A stretch of 64,000 nt of DNA from Aquanectria penicillioides (lineage: Eukaryota; Ascomycota; Sordariomycetes; Hypocreales; Nectriaceae): assembly GCA_003415625.1 (NCBI GenBank), contig PYIU01000001.1, positions 8,000,210-8,064,209 on the forward strand, given 5' to 3'. A program made the translations under genes and the position numbers. The notes beneath the pieces were generated by a model, which saw only the letters and a list, made by a program, of their open reading frames with translations, did not search any database and was not told the origin of the DNA. Within the stretch, counting starts at the first letter, position 1. Every line of letters begins with the position of its first letter. Shown here piece by piece: positions 11,179 through 23,200 of this stretch.

Positions 11179-12513
11179 ATGGCTGCGGACCCCTTCACTC
11201 AGCAATCGCCAATCAAGATTCGGCTGCCGCACCCCTACCTGACGACATACCACCTGGAGCGATCCTCGTCGTCGTCGTCTGGCGTTGGTGTTGGTGGCGG
11301 TCAGTCGTATGTCCTGACCAAAGCCGACACCCCGGAGGCCGGTGAAGCCTTTCCCCAGCTTCTGCACAACGACAAGCTGTGCTTCACCACGCTGCCGGCG
11401 ACCGAGGCCGACAGCACCATCGATGAGAACATCAACACGGACTGGGCCCGCGGCCGCCGCAGCCCTGTCTGGGCCGTGAGCTGGGAGGGCAGCGAGGTGC
11501 CGGCGCTGGGCCAGGTCTGGCTCTTCCTGTACACCTTCTGGACCATCCACGACGGACCCGAGTCTCTTCGCTTGCGCCTGGAGGGCACCGGCGCCGAGAA
11601 GCTGGCCAAGGCCCTGCTCGCATCCATGGTGGCGACTGAGCTTCCCCAGCAGAGCGGCTCCGAGTCCGCCGCCAAGGACAAGGCCGAGGGCATCGAGGTC
11701 CTCGTCGTCCGCTCTTCCTTCTGGCAGGGATGCGCCTCTCCCCTGGGCACCAAGCCCATCTGGCTGCCCACCTGGAGCTCCGCCAACCTCGTGCCTCACG
11801 TCGAGTACGTCATGTCCCCCATTGGCGACGCCGGCTTCCTGCGCCATCCCCTGCGCAACCCCAAGCCCGAGCCCGGCTCGCTCATCTACAGCCGCTACAT
11901 CCCCTCGCTGGACGAGCACTTTTCGCTGCAGGCCATCGACTACACCAACGCCGAGCACCTGGAGCTGTTCCACAACTGGCAGAACGACCCGCGCGTGGCC
12001 GCGGGCTGGATGGAGTCGGGCTCGCTGGAGCACCACCGCAACTACCTGCGCACGCTGCACGAGGACCCCCATGTGATCCCCGTCTTCGGGCGCTTCAACG
12101 ACAGCCCGTTTGCCTACTTTGAGCTCTACTGGGCCAAGGAGGACAAGATGGGCGCCTACTACGCCTGCAAGGACTTTGACCGTGGCCGCCACGCGCTTGT
12201 CGGCAACGACGAGTTCCGCGGCCGGCATCGTGTCATGGCCTGGTGGCCCAGCATCATGCACTATGAGTTCATCGACGACCATCGCACGGAGAACGTCGTG
12301 GGCGAGCCGCGCCTGAGCAACGAGAAGATCACCAAGTACGAGTACATGTTCGGCCACCACCAGGACAAGTGGATGGACCTGCCGCACAAGCGATCCAACC
12401 TGGTCGTGTGTTCGCGCGAGCGCTTCTTCCAGCTGTGCCCGTTCCAGCAGGGGCCGACCATTGCGGGCACGTCCTTTGGCTTTGGTTTTGGGCCGAAGCC
12501 AAGCAAGCTGTAA
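11179..12513 (+). CDS. sidF: Hydroxyornithine:anhydromevalonyl-CoA transacylase, SidF-like
   Basis: Single-exon 444-aa protein. The C-terminal half (about residues 235-425) is an AlcB/RhbD-type GNAT acyltransferase domain of siderophore biosynthesis, with HNWQNDPRVAAGW, VIPVFGRFNDSPFAYFELYW and ACKDFDRGRHALVG visible. The N-terminal half carries the family's substrate-side domain (SPVWAVSWEGSEVPALGQVW). SidF transfers anhydromevalonyl from CoA to N5-hydroxyornithine to make the fusarinine unit that the NRPS SidD cyclises. The protein ends in SKL, a canonical PTS1 signal, which matches the known peroxisomal location of SidF and SidH in Aspergillus. The ATG at 11179 has a good Kozak context (caccATGg). 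Length and termini look complete. The iron-cluster neighbours support this call over a generic acetyltransferase. Confidence 0.9.
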   Translation: MAADPFTQQSPIKIRLPHPYLTTYHLERSSSSSSGVGVGGGQSYVLTKADTPEAGEAFPQLLHNDKLCFTTLPATEADSTIDENINTDWARGRRSPVWAVSWEGSEVPALGQVWLFLYTFWTIHDGPESLRLRLEGTGAEKLAKALLASMVATELPQQSGSESAAKDKAEGIEVLVVRSSFWQGCASPLGTKPIWLPTWSSANLVPHVEYVMSPIGDAGFLRHPLRNPKPEPGSLIYSRYIPSLDEHFSLQAIDYTNAEHLELFHNWQNDPRVAAGWMESGSLEHHRNYLRTLHEDPHVIPVFGRFNDSPFAYFELYWAKEDKMGAYYACKDFDRGRHALVGNDEFRGRHRVMAWWPSIMHYEFIDDHRTENVVGEPRLSNEKITKYEYMFGHHQDKWMDLPHKRSNLVVCSRERFFQLCPFQQGPTIAGTSFGFGFGPKPSKL

Positions 12514-14218
12514 GTGTAAACACGGGGGGCGGGGAAGACGAAAAGAAAAAGAACGGAATGATCCGAAGGAGCCTTTTTTTTTTTTTTTTGTATCCTGCCA
12601 AGAGGCGGCTCGACTGATGAATGAACATACATACCTACGAACGCATGCACGCACACACTCACACATCCCTCACATATCACATCACACCCACACCCACACC
12701 CACATTCAGACATACACACACACACACACAGATGGAAACATGTAACTTTAAAAAAGGCCTCCCGTAATGCCCTGCAATGAATTGATATAAAACGATTGGG
12801 CCCTGAAACTTAGCTGCTAAGCAAACCTTGAGCGTAGCATGGTCCCGGCATCCATCGTCACCGCGATACGCGTAGCGTTGTGTGTGTGCCCCCCCACGGT
12901 GGGCTGGCGGCGATGCGATTTCCGGACTGAGGGTGGAGAGACAAATCGATCTTGGCGAACCCACGACCACGTCAATTCGATCTGGCTATTGCGCTATGGG
13001 CATGAGATGCGACTGTGCTGTGGTACCACAGGAGACCACTGGGAATGAAAAAGATGCCATTGTTAGATTCCCACCGCAAGGGCACGCGTCACAGGCCCAC
13101 GTCCCACGCCGTCGGGAGAGGGCAATTACGTCGGCAATGAAGCAGGAAGCCCGTAATAAACCCGGTAATAATGCCTTCTGCATGCATAACTTTCCCACGT
13201 ATCTCTCAATTGTTTTTTCCTCTTTTTTTTTTCCCTGCATTTGGCCTCCGTACTCGTGGAAACTGTGGATAGATTATCGATCAGATTAGATGACTTAAAA
13301 AACTAGTCGCGTCTGCAGACCGGGCAGGCACCAACCACGGCGCTCCTGCCCCGCCAAGGCCCTGAAACTCGGCTGACTTAGCGCCACGCCGCGTGGGGTG
13401 TTTACGTAACACGGAGCCGACGTCGGGGCAGCGGCGGCCATGGCGTGATCTAATCTAATCAGATGCGTGGTTTTATGCCAAGGGACATCTCCAAGGGACA
13501 CCCCAGAGACGACCCCCCCCCCCCCCCCGGGCCTGGGGACAAAAGGTCACTATTACAAGGTCCCGGGCACACAGACTTGAGGAAAAAGGCCCGGACACGC
13601 CCCCGGGCGGCGGGCGTGGGCATCTCCTCGGGCGTACACGGTACAAGTGGCGATAGCTTCACGCCCACCACAGACACAGACACAGAGCCCACCAGTAACG
13701 CTTGCTGCTCTCCACCCCTCCCCATCACAAAGTTCTAACCAACACAACACATAGACACTATTTTCCGCTCTCCGGCGTGCTCTGTTCTGCTGGGCTCTGC
13801 TGGGCTCCTCTCTAGGCTCGCTCTGCTTGCTTGGCAACTGCGGCTACTGAGCGCCCTCTAAATCAGCCGTGCCACATTGGGCATGGAGATCCGCGTAATT
13901 GGCCGTCTCTCTCCACCCCTTGCGTGCGTCCGCCCTAAAGAGCTTGCTGCAGTAGTCCCGTAGTTCGCTTCAACAGGTCATTCTGTGTCACGCTCCAGGT
14001 GCGACGAGGCGTGGGGCCTCGACTCAATCTCTGCGGGCGCCCAGGGCTTTATTTACAAGGTTAAAAAATTGCTTGCTCGCCCTCATCCCATCCGCGCTCC
14101 CGTCTTGCGAGAGCACCCTCTTCCTCTTTGCTTCTATATCAGCTCAGCTCAGCTCAGCTTTTTTTTTTTTTTTTTCCCTTGCCGCTGCATCTGCTCGCAA
14201 ACGCACGCAACACGAGCC
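12514..14218. other. Intergenic region with simple-sequence tracts and GATA variants (mirB promoter)
   Basis: No gene seen. Simple tracts: T16 at 12574-12589, CA-rich repeat at about 12680-12735, C16 at 13513-13528, T17 at 14159-14175 just before the transporter start. ATCAGATTA at 13280-13288 and its inverted W=T form at 13456-13464 each differ from ATCWGATAA by one base; with another GATA core at 13274-13278 they form a plausible but imperfect iron-regulatory cluster. Confidence 0.55.
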
Positions 14219-16252
14219 ATGGGTGCCTTTTCAAAGTTCAGGCCGAGCGTCCAGCGCGAGGACGTCGTCGACGATGTCGCCGCAGCCAGCCCGGACGAGA
14301 AGCAGGATCCCACCAACACTGCCACCGCCGACATCAACGATGCTCCCAGCGAGGATGTGCAGCGCGGTGTCCAGAACGTCGAGGCCATCACCTTGACCTG
14401 GTCCAAGGCGACTCTCATCGCCGTCTTCCTCAAGTAAGCTACCCCGGTGTCATGATGCCCTCCGCGCCGCCCGCTCCCATTCCCGTGTCCGTCCGTCCAT
14501 TTTTGCTAACGCTGGATTCCTCTCTCCCTCCTCACCAGCATCTGGTTGCTCTACTTTGTCAATGCCTTCCAGTCTTCAATCCTGTACAACCTGATCCCCT
14601 ACGTCACCAGTGACTTTGAAACTCACTCTCTCCTGACCGTCATCTACATCGTCGCCAATGCCATGACTGCTGCCGTCTACATTCCCCTGGCCAAGATCAT
14701 GGATGTTTGGGGTCGTGCTGAGGGTTTCCTGTGCATGGGCGTCCTTGCTACCTTGGGCCTGATCCTCATGGCTTCTTGCCAAGGCCTCTCTACCTTCTGC
14801 GCTGCCTATGTAAGACCACCTTCCAACTCCTCTGCGCGCCCGCCCATCTAGAATCTCTGTTGAAGGGCTGAGCTTCCATGGTACTCGATGCTAACAGCCA
14901 TGATCGCAGGTCTTCTACTCCATCGGCTTCGGAGGCATGACCTACTGCGTGGATGTCATTACCGCTGATGCTTCAAAGCTCAAGAACCGAGCTCTGGCTT
15001 TCGCCTTCACCTCCTCCCCCTACATGATCACCGCCTTTGCTGGCCCCAACGCCTCTGATAAGTTCTACTACGACGTCAGCTGGCGATGGGGCTTCGGCTG
15101 CTTCGCCATCATCTTCCCCGTCGTCGCCTCCCCGTTGTTCTTCGTCCTCAAGTACAACCTCAAAAAGGCCAAGCGCCAGGGCATCATCCACGAGGAAGCC
15201 GTGAACCGAACCCTGACCGAGACCATCTGGCACTACATCCAGGAGTTTGATCGTAAATAACCCCTCACCCCCCAAATATTGCCCTGTGTGAGGAATCGGA
15301 AAGCACTGACATTTGGATAGTGATCGGCGTCTTCTTGTTTGCCTCTGGACTTACCGTTTTCTTGCTGCCCTTCACTCTTGCTGACAGCGCCCCCGACGGC
15401 TGGAAGTCGGGCTACATCATCGCCATGATCATCGTTGGATTCGTCGTTCTCGTCATGTTTGGACTCTTCGAGGCCTACCTGTCCCCCGAGCCCTTCCTCA
15501 AGTATAGCCTGCTGTCCGACCGCACCGTCATTGGCGCCTGTCTCTTGGATGCCACTTACCAAATCTCCTACTACTGCTGGAACAGCTACTTCACCTCGTT
15601 CCTTCAGGTTGTCAACAGCCTAGGTCTCACTGAGGCCGGTTACGTTGGCAGCACTTTCGACGTGGTCTCTGGCTTCTGTCTCCTGCTCGCCGGTTTCTCT
15701 ATCCGCAAGACTGGCCGCTTTAAGTGGCTCCTGTACGGTGCCGTTCCTCTGTACGTCTTCGCTCAGGGCCTCATGATCTACTTCCGTCGCCCCAACGGCC
15801 CCGTCGGCTACATTGTCATGTGCCAGATTTTCATCTCCATCGCTGGAAGTATCTTCATCATCATCCAGCAGCTTGCTATCCTGGCCGCTGTCGACCATCA
15901 GCACATTGCCGCTGCCCTTGCCCTGCTCAACGTCGTCGGAAACGTCGGCGCTGCTATCGGCAACACCATCTCGGGTGCCATCTGGACCAACACCTTTGAG
16001 GATGCTCTTTACCGATACCTTCCCGAGTCGGCCTATGAGGTCATTCCCGACATCTACGGCGATCTGGATGCTCAGTTGAGCTACCCTGTCGGTTCCGAAG
16101 AGCGCCTGGGAATTCAGCAAGCCTATGGCTATGCCCAGACTAGAATGCTTGCCGCTGGCACCGGCATCATGAGTCTCGCCTTCATCTGGATTCTCTTCAT
16201 CCGCAACATCAATGTTCGCGATAAGCCCCAGGTCAAGGGTAATGTCTTCTAA
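14219..16252 (+). CDS. mirB: MFS siderophore-iron transporter, MirB-like (SIT family)
   Basis: Four exons (14219-14433, 14539-14809, 14910-15252, 15321-16252) give a 586-aa protein. After an acidic hydrophilic N-terminus it has the many hydrophobic segments of a 14-TM MFS protein. SIT-family segments are clear: NIWLLYFVNAFQSSILYNL in TM1, VIYIVANAMTAAVYIPLAKIMDVWGR, and the long loop before the last TM (LPESAYEVIPDIYGDLDAQL). SIT proteins import ferric siderophores by proton symport at the plasma membrane; MirB takes up ferric TAFC. Its position beside SidF- and SidH-like genes fits uptake of the cluster's own fusarinine/TAFC product. All introns have GT..AG ends and branch-like motifs. MirB versus another SIT paralogue (MirD, Sit1) cannot be separated without a tree. 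Confidence 0.85.
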
Positions 16253-18158
16253 GGTGTCAAAGGGTCTGCTAGGGCAAATACGCCTGACTACAAACTATAT
16301 ACCAATCCATTTCTCGCCGTGACTGGATTAACGGCTGCCAGGCGTTAGTGTTTGGCCGTGCTGCTAACCCACATTTGCCCTAATTATACCGGAAATCAGA
16401 TGCCTGTATTTAATAGGTTTCTCTAATATAATATAAACTTTGTTTAAACCGTTTGATCCATGCTTGTTCCGGTGACCTATTTGAAATTTGGCGTTGAGTG
16501 TGACCAGGCCGTAATCTACCAAACAGGCCAAAATTGACTAGGTCTGTTTCTACGTGTTTGTGTCTGCCTCGGACATTTTAACCGTGCTTTTTATAGTTTT
16601 CTAAAAATCCATAAACCCCCTATAAACACCGTAAGCATGTCGTTGCAGCTCCCCAGACCGCCAAGACCCAAGGCTTGGCTGATCTGCACTCAGTACCACT
16701 TCGAACCTTGGCATAATGAGTGGGCTTTTAGCATTGAGATAACCCACCCTGGGGTTGGATTTATTATTTTGGTTGCCAAGATCAACGTTGTCGGTCACGC
16801 AATCGACATGGGGAGGAGAAATGCAACCGTTTGCGAGGAGGAGTCATGAGGTTGAGGTTGAGAAGGACTGTGTCATGATAACTCAACTTTTGGTCAATTT
16901 TAAATAGTGATAATTCAATGCTTATGCATTTCTCAAGCCGAAACTAATCTCACTCAAATCGACAGTTAAATGCCTCAAGCAATAAATTATCTAGCTCCTT
17001 ATCCAGCAATCCTGTTGCATGACAATTGCAAGTGATGCATGCATGCACAGCCACTGCTTGTAGTTGGCTCAACATAGAGGCCATATTTTTTGGCTCTTCT
17101 GCAACCCCCAAACTACCTCCTAGAATCGCATTTTTCGCAGCATGTCCTCATTCGTTTATAGACATACTCACCCTCATCGCTCTAATATTGGTTCATTGTC
17201 TGTCATAGCCGCTGCAAAACTGCCATTTGGCTCTGCGCCAACGACGCACGCTAGGAGCGCTGCAGAGCTGGCCATGTAAACATAAGATCCTGTACGGCTA
17301 AATTCAATAACGCACAAGACAGCTACTCCTAAACTTCTTAGTAGTGTCGCGCCTGGCTGGGTTAGAAGCTTCTCACGAACTTATGACACTACGATTTTCT
17401 TTTACATCACGTGTTTCGCCTATGCGGCCACTGCCACCTCTCAGCCACGCATTCGCTTTGAGGAGCTTGATAGCAAGGCAACGAATTGACAGAGGCATCG
17501 CAGGACCTTTTGGACTAATAACTCTCAAAATACTAGGGGTTAGTTTATTTAATCTGCCCAATGCCTTCCCAAGCAATTATGGTTTTGACAGACACTACAG
17601 GAGCGTTTGGCCAGTTCAATTTTCCTAGAAAGTGTGCTGAAAAAGGCGCGTGTGTGCACTTCATCCGACTGTTGTATCATTCAGTGTTGTGAGTTGGCTC
17701 TAGGGTAGCCAAAAAAAGCCAGGCAGGAGAGGTTGGGTCACAGCACCAAAAGTCTCGACGGTGGCCTCTAGCTCAGTGACCAGAGACAGGCCATAAGGCT
17801 AAATTAGATTGATTCTCGATGCAAAAGGATCGGCTACGAAATACGAAAAGAGGCGATTATAAACTTGCATCTTGGAATTCTATAGGGAACATGAGGCTGA
17901 TTGATATCGACTTGACTTCGTCATTAGGGTGGTTCGACGTGTTATCCCTGTATTTCATGAAGAAAGGGAACCGGAAGTATTGATGAGTTGAAATTCATTA
18001 TTGGTGCTTTAGTAGGCGCGACAATCTCCTTGAGTAGCAGCATTGATGTGAGATCGATGAAGAACTGTCAGTTGAAGGAGTGCTTGGTAATATCAACTTG
18101 AAAAAGGTGACCTGTGATTCATCGTGAATAAAATCTATGCTCGTAGGTTGAACAAAGA
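16253..18158. other. Intergenic region, nothing recognised
   Basis: About 1.9 kb, more AT-rich than the siderophore cluster. No open frame with a domain, no tRNA and no clear repeat seen. It marks the change from the conserved cluster to the decayed block. Confidence 0.6.
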
Positions 18159-19129
18159 CTACCAAGCCCTAATGCTGGCATTATTTATTGTTTCTAGGCA
18201 ACTCAACATTCCCCGTCGGTTTGAATTGATCGGCACCAATTGTGCTGGTGAGATCAATCTGCAGAAGCTTTCGCTCTGGGTCTCCTCCCTCCTCCCATAC
18301 AGGCCGTCCACATTCCAGTTGCAAGCGACAAATCTACCAGCCAAAACCCGGCCTTTTCAGTGGCCATCCAGACTCCTGTGCCACAAATAGGCTCGGGCGT
18401 GTCAAACGCAAATCTCTTGAACGCAGGCGCCAGCATGTCAGTCATAACCAGACTAGGGTGGAGCAGGATCGTTGTAACGTTGGGGTTCTCAGCAGCGACC
18501 ATAGCCGCGAGCTCGAGGCTGTTGAGCTTGTCGAGGGAGTAGGCACTCGCACTAGGGAAGATACCATAGCCTATGCCGCTCGTCATGTTGATGATTGTAG
18601 CCTTTGTCTCATCGGAAGGAAGCGACTTGAGGAAGTAGGTAGTAAGCAAGAATGTGCCCTGGGTATTAAGAGCGTATTGATTCAGAGTTAGCATATGCGA
18701 CAGACCATCTCAAGACTGCGGGACTGTGTGACGTACGAGATCCTCGATCCACAGCTCTGTGTCAAGGTCCTTGATGTTCCCTTGCGCCTTCATCAATCCG
18801 GCGTTGTTGACAAGAATGTCCGCATGTTCATATCCGGCGTTAACCCTCATAAAGATCCTTGATAGCCTTTTTGTCGGAAATGTCCACTGAGAAGACCATG
18901 GTCTCAACGCTCGGGTTAATCTCCTTGGCCTTGGCAGCGACCTCGTTCAGCCTCTTGAGGTCACGAGCTACCAGGACAATAGCCTTTGCACTAGCTTTGG
19001 CGAAGGCGGGAACGAATCCCTGCGAATAATTGTAAGCGCAGCTCTGTATCCAGCGGCCTCAAGCAGCCGACTTACTCTTGCGCCAATGCCTTTGCTAGCG
19101 CCGGTAATGATGACCACCTTGCCGACCAT
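18159..19129 (-). pseudogene. Broken short-chain dehydrogenase/reductase
   Basis: The minus strand starts at ATG 19129 with MVGKVVIITGASKGIGAR (TGxxxGIG cofactor motif), then an intron (GTAAGT) and the segment with VLVARDLKRLNE and VETMVFSVDISD. At about 18844-18846 one base too many in a GGG run shifts the frame before the conserved DILVNNAG. The next intron has lost its expected acceptor: the natural join before ALNTQGTFLLTTYF reads AC, not AG. At 18343-18346 a T run one base short puts the C-terminal frame (ACNWNVDGLYGRREE) out of register with the preceding INMTSGIG/YSLDK part. The YxxxK catalytic pair is still readable. Two frameshifts plus a lost splice site suggest true decay, although both indels are in homopolymers and assembly error must be excluded. 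Confidence 0.75.
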
Positions 19130-19812
19130 TCGGCGATGCTGTTTCCCGACGGTATGATTACTGTACGTGTACCAAGTATGTGCAGAGATCCAAATCTGAA
19201 TTGGACAACGTTATCAATTTCAGCAGTATGAGGTACGAGGATGTCGCGGCAGAAACCAAACCGAGTATAGAAAGCAAGTCGCGACATTGTGTAAAGCCTG
19301 AAAAAATATATCAGAATATCAAAGCATCACATCATAGTGGCACCCACCGCAACAGTCCAACCCTTGTTTGCCAAAAAACTAAATATTTGCTCCATTCAAA
19401 ATAGATTCCCTTCCCGTTGACTTCTTCGTCACGACCATGTAGTTCACCACACATGTCCCTCGTGAAAAGTACCCCTCGATCGACCCGACAAACCCTGAGT
19501 TCTCAATCCGAATATGTACGTCGGCAGTCGTTTACGTCAAAAGTTAGTCAGTTGTTGACTCGTCCTAATTCGGCAATTGGTCTCTTCGAGTTGCAGGTGA
19601 ACAGCGCTAGAGTGGAGGTCTCGATGTACCGCTTGATTAAAACCATTGCTCGGCATTTGCTCGAATGGGATCAGATATGGGATTCTAGAAATTGGCACAG
19701 CACATGTTGAGAATCAACTGTTGTTATTAATGGTAATTAACTATAGCCATTTCGACCAGATTCGGAATGCACGGGTTCTAGAACTACAGAGACTGTCCTT
19801 TTGAGGCTGATG
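19130..19812. other. Intergenic, nothing recognised
   Basis: 680 bp between two decayed genes; no domain-bearing frame or repeat seen. Confidence 0.5.
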
Positions 19813-21565
19813 TTATTGGGCGCGAAGCGTGGCGTTGACCATCACTCCGAGGCGGTCATTCCCATTGACAAAGAGGCACTCAAACCACGGTATCTCTTTG
19901 ATCTTCTGCAGTCCCGTGTCCCAATATTTGACAACGTTATTGACTAGAGTATAGGCGATTTCTGACACGTACTATTCCTTATCCGCCGAATCGATCGCCT
20001 CGATCCCACCCATGCATAATGACCACAGCCTGAGTCCCCAAGCGTGCGACCAGTTCACATTGTAGTCGATAATGGCGGCTTACAGCTTTTGTCTATGGAC
20101 TCTCGAAAAGACCGGAGACACGCCAAAGAAATGCCACGCGGGGACGAGATAAAGAAGGGCGCTCAGCTGGCAGATTTCCTGGATAATGGTGTCTCAGGAC
20201 ATTGTTACGTCTGCTGGTCTCCAGTCTAGGAGGTGATGAATCAACGGATTTGGCCATGTGCCAAAGTCACCGGACATATTACCCAGCTCCCCAGTACCTT
20301 TGCAGTCCGTAAGGCTCATAAAAGAAAAAGAGGAGATATCCGCATAGACGCTCTGCCGCTCCTCCTCGGGTAGGTTTCCATCCGAACATATCCGACCGAG
20401 ACGTCTCGTGTATTTTAATATGTCTGGGTTGAATTGACACGACTCTGGCGGCCTCAAAAATTCGATCTATTGCTGTGGTAATGGGAACATGGCCCTTTGG
20501 TTCAAGAGGTACACGCCTCGGAGTTCGCCCCTGTAGCATCCCGATAGTCAGTATTGATGCAAGGGATGAAAAATGTTTCGACACATTGGCCGGGCTACCC
20601 TATTAACCATGATATTGTAAGGCTCAAGGCTTCGTTTGTCTCAAGCAGCTGAATGACTCCCCTGGCACGCACTAGTTGCAGGTTTTTGTGATGTGTGGTC
20701 CATTCGTCACTGCTGCCCAGAATACCCTGCAAGCTCGTCAGTGAACGCATCGAGCGCGGCAAAATCTTTCAGTCGACGGTTCTCACCGCATGACCCATGA
20801 TGCCAGGGATAGCCCCGAAAATGTGCTCCAACGTCGCAGTGTTTGCATTTTCAACCCTCCTCTGTATTGATGCCATGGTCTTGGTGTAGTGCTGAATCGA
20901 GTTTGTAGTTTCCCGCACGCCATCTCTCCCGTGGCCCATGATTTGCCTGTGTAGTGCAGAATTGGACAGGACTTGGTAGAATGCAGCCTCATCTTGTAAG
21001 CCTACGGTAAACCATGCGCCACGCAGAGGCCGCTGCTGGCCGCATTCGTCGTCGAAAACTAGAGTCGAGTTAGCTAGAATGGGTTTGACGTGCTTTTGCA
21101 TCGTGGACAACACATGAGCCGATTCGCGTGCCATTGCTACTCACTGTATGCAACCAAGACCCGCGCAGGGGTATCTAATTCGATGGGGAACATGAGAAAA
21201 CCATTAAGTCGACCAGAACAGAACCACTCGCAACCCAGCCAAGGGGATGTTGGTGGGGTGCGTTCTGAAGTTCCCAAGGGTGTGAAATCGAGCTTGATGG
21301 TGGCATTCCTCTTTGGGCGCCGTCGGGATCTGGCAATCTCCTTTATCGCATGCTGGTGGATTACTCGCCTGCTCCCTCTTGGTCCAGTCGATGAGTCCAA
21401 TGTAATAGACAAAAAAGCCGGGTTTGGTGTGCGGAATGTGTTTGGCAGCTCCCAAGTACATCCTGAGCTTGCTGGCCCATTTTGGGAGCTTGTTTCTGAG
21501 TACTTGGAGACGAAAAAGCTCAAACCATTGACGTAGTTGTGAAGCAGGGTCTTGAAGCCAGCCAC
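19813..21565 (-). pseudogene. Decayed Fungal_trans_2 (tachykinin-like) regulator
   Basis: The minus-strand pieces read FLSITLDSS, SRRVIHQHAIKEIARSRRR, LMFPIELDTPARVLVAY, then across an intron FDDECGQQRPLRGAWFTVGL, DEAAFYQVLSNSALHRQIM and, further on, VRARGVIQLLETNEAL. This is the layout of fungal proteins with the Fungal_trans_2/DUF3468 domain. The last exon stays in one frame from about 20530 to the end at 19813 but holds four in-frame stops, at 20467-20469 (TAG), 20194-20196 (TGA), 20080-20082 (TAA) and 19972-19974 (TAG); family-like sequence (GLRLWSLCMGG, KYWDTGLQKIKEIPWFE) continues past them. The 5' frame has no ATG before the conserved region. It lies 0.7 kb from the broken SDR on the same strand, so the two may be relics of one former cluster. 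Confidence 0.75.
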
Positions 21566-23200
21566 GTTAATGCAGTCCTAGACGCATATCGGGATGGAAA
21601 GCCAATCGAGAAGACAAATATTGATTTATAAATAGTTGCTTAATATAGGAATGACAATTATGTTACATGAGAAAATTGAAGTTTCATTTGAAGCCCGTGA
21701 GGGGTAATTCGGAGTGATTGGTGCGTGATAGGTTGGATTGCCGTTGGTCCACGTGCTCGAGGTGAATATGCCCTTGGTTGAATTCGATGCATGCAAGAGC
21801 TTGACTCGGACTTTCCTTCAGATGAAAATATAAATTGCCGAGATTCATAGAGCATTTTGGCTGGTTGTGGGCGACAAGAGCTGGGTAGTCAATTCGAAAA
21901 ATGCGTGACGTCATCTATTGCGTGCCTTGCTGTACCTTCGAGTATCCTTCTGAATTCATTGCTTGACAGATTGGGAGTCGCTATCGCTATTCAATGTGGA
22001 CCATGCCCTAGATTGATTGTAGCTAAAAAAAAAGAGACTAACGGCGTCTTGATAGAATGTAGACATGGAAAGATGGGGACGTTGTTGCTATATGAAATAG
22101 ACCTGGTTTGGTATGCGAGATTGGATCAATGCGGCGTTGCCCATGAACCGCTTTTAGCTTCCATGTCGGTGGGTCTAAAATACCTAATGTAGCTAATTAA
22201 TATATCAAAGCTGAAGCGGAATGGTGCCTGTCGACTGTCGTGGCTCGCTCATCACTGTCAATTGTCTCTTTCAATAATAGTGTGACCAGTCAGAACGAGC
22301 TAGGAAGTGAGATCTGATCAGATGAAAGCGGGACCAGAACATGGAACGCCAGAGAGTAAGACCCGCTATTTTACCATCAGTGACGATACTGGATTCAGTG
22401 GCATTTTTTCTTGTTTGGGCTGGAGGTGTGGGCCTCTTATTCTAGATGCTCCAAAGCCCTGGAGATAAAGGCGCAGTGAGCTCGAGGACGTGATGATCTT
22501 TGGCCCCGAAAATCCAGCTCGCTGCGACACCACTGCCGCGGGCGAGACATGGGTTGATAGAGGTGAAACACCGGCGATTCCTCGATTCGTCGTAGTCTCA
22601 TCCGCATTCAACAGCCCCCGGCGCCAACGCAACCAACTGGACAGACCACATACACACCACATACACTGGGACCTCGCCTGGGGCCTCGACGAACCGTTCC
22701 GCTGGGCAGCAGCGAGCAGCCCTGAGTGGGCCAATTTCGAAGCTGTTGTTGGCTGTGTGCGTGTAATTAAGGGCGACTGCGCACACGCCAGCCATCCCGG
22801 ACGCCAACGGTCTGGTTCCGCGCTGCGCTAACGCGGCAGAGCCGGTATCTGCCCTGTTGAGAGGCGACTAGCAGGCCACGGATGCAACAAAGTCAAGGCA
22901 CTTTGAGGCACTGCTGACCATCCATTTAATACCAATGGCAGGGATCGCCGCTGCCGGACGATAGTTGGCACCGGTGGGGATGAATCTTGTCGCTGATGCT
23001 GGCTTCCTGGTCTTGGGAGAAACCACCCCCGGACGCGACCGGGATGGTCTCTGCCTCGGATCCATATAACGCTCATGGTGCCCATTGGCGTTGTTGACGT
23101 ATTTTTCTTGGTTCTCTGGTTTCTTCGTTTTGCGTTTGCTTGCCATTTCGCTCGAAAACTGGTCTGAAGACGGGGCTTCATTCCCACACGAACACATGCC
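21566..23200. other. Intergenic, nothing recognised
   Basis: 1.6 kb without a supported gene. The last few hundred bases (22500-23200) are more GC-rich and probably hold the promoter and leader of the kelch gene. Confidence 0.5.

Noticed and set aside
11098..12666. 522-codon minus-strand frame opposite sidF
   Set aside because: GC-rich antisense shadow of the SidF-like gene.
17344..17628. 94-codon plus-strand frame in the gap after mirB
   Set aside because: No domain, no splice continuation, composition like its non-coding surroundings.
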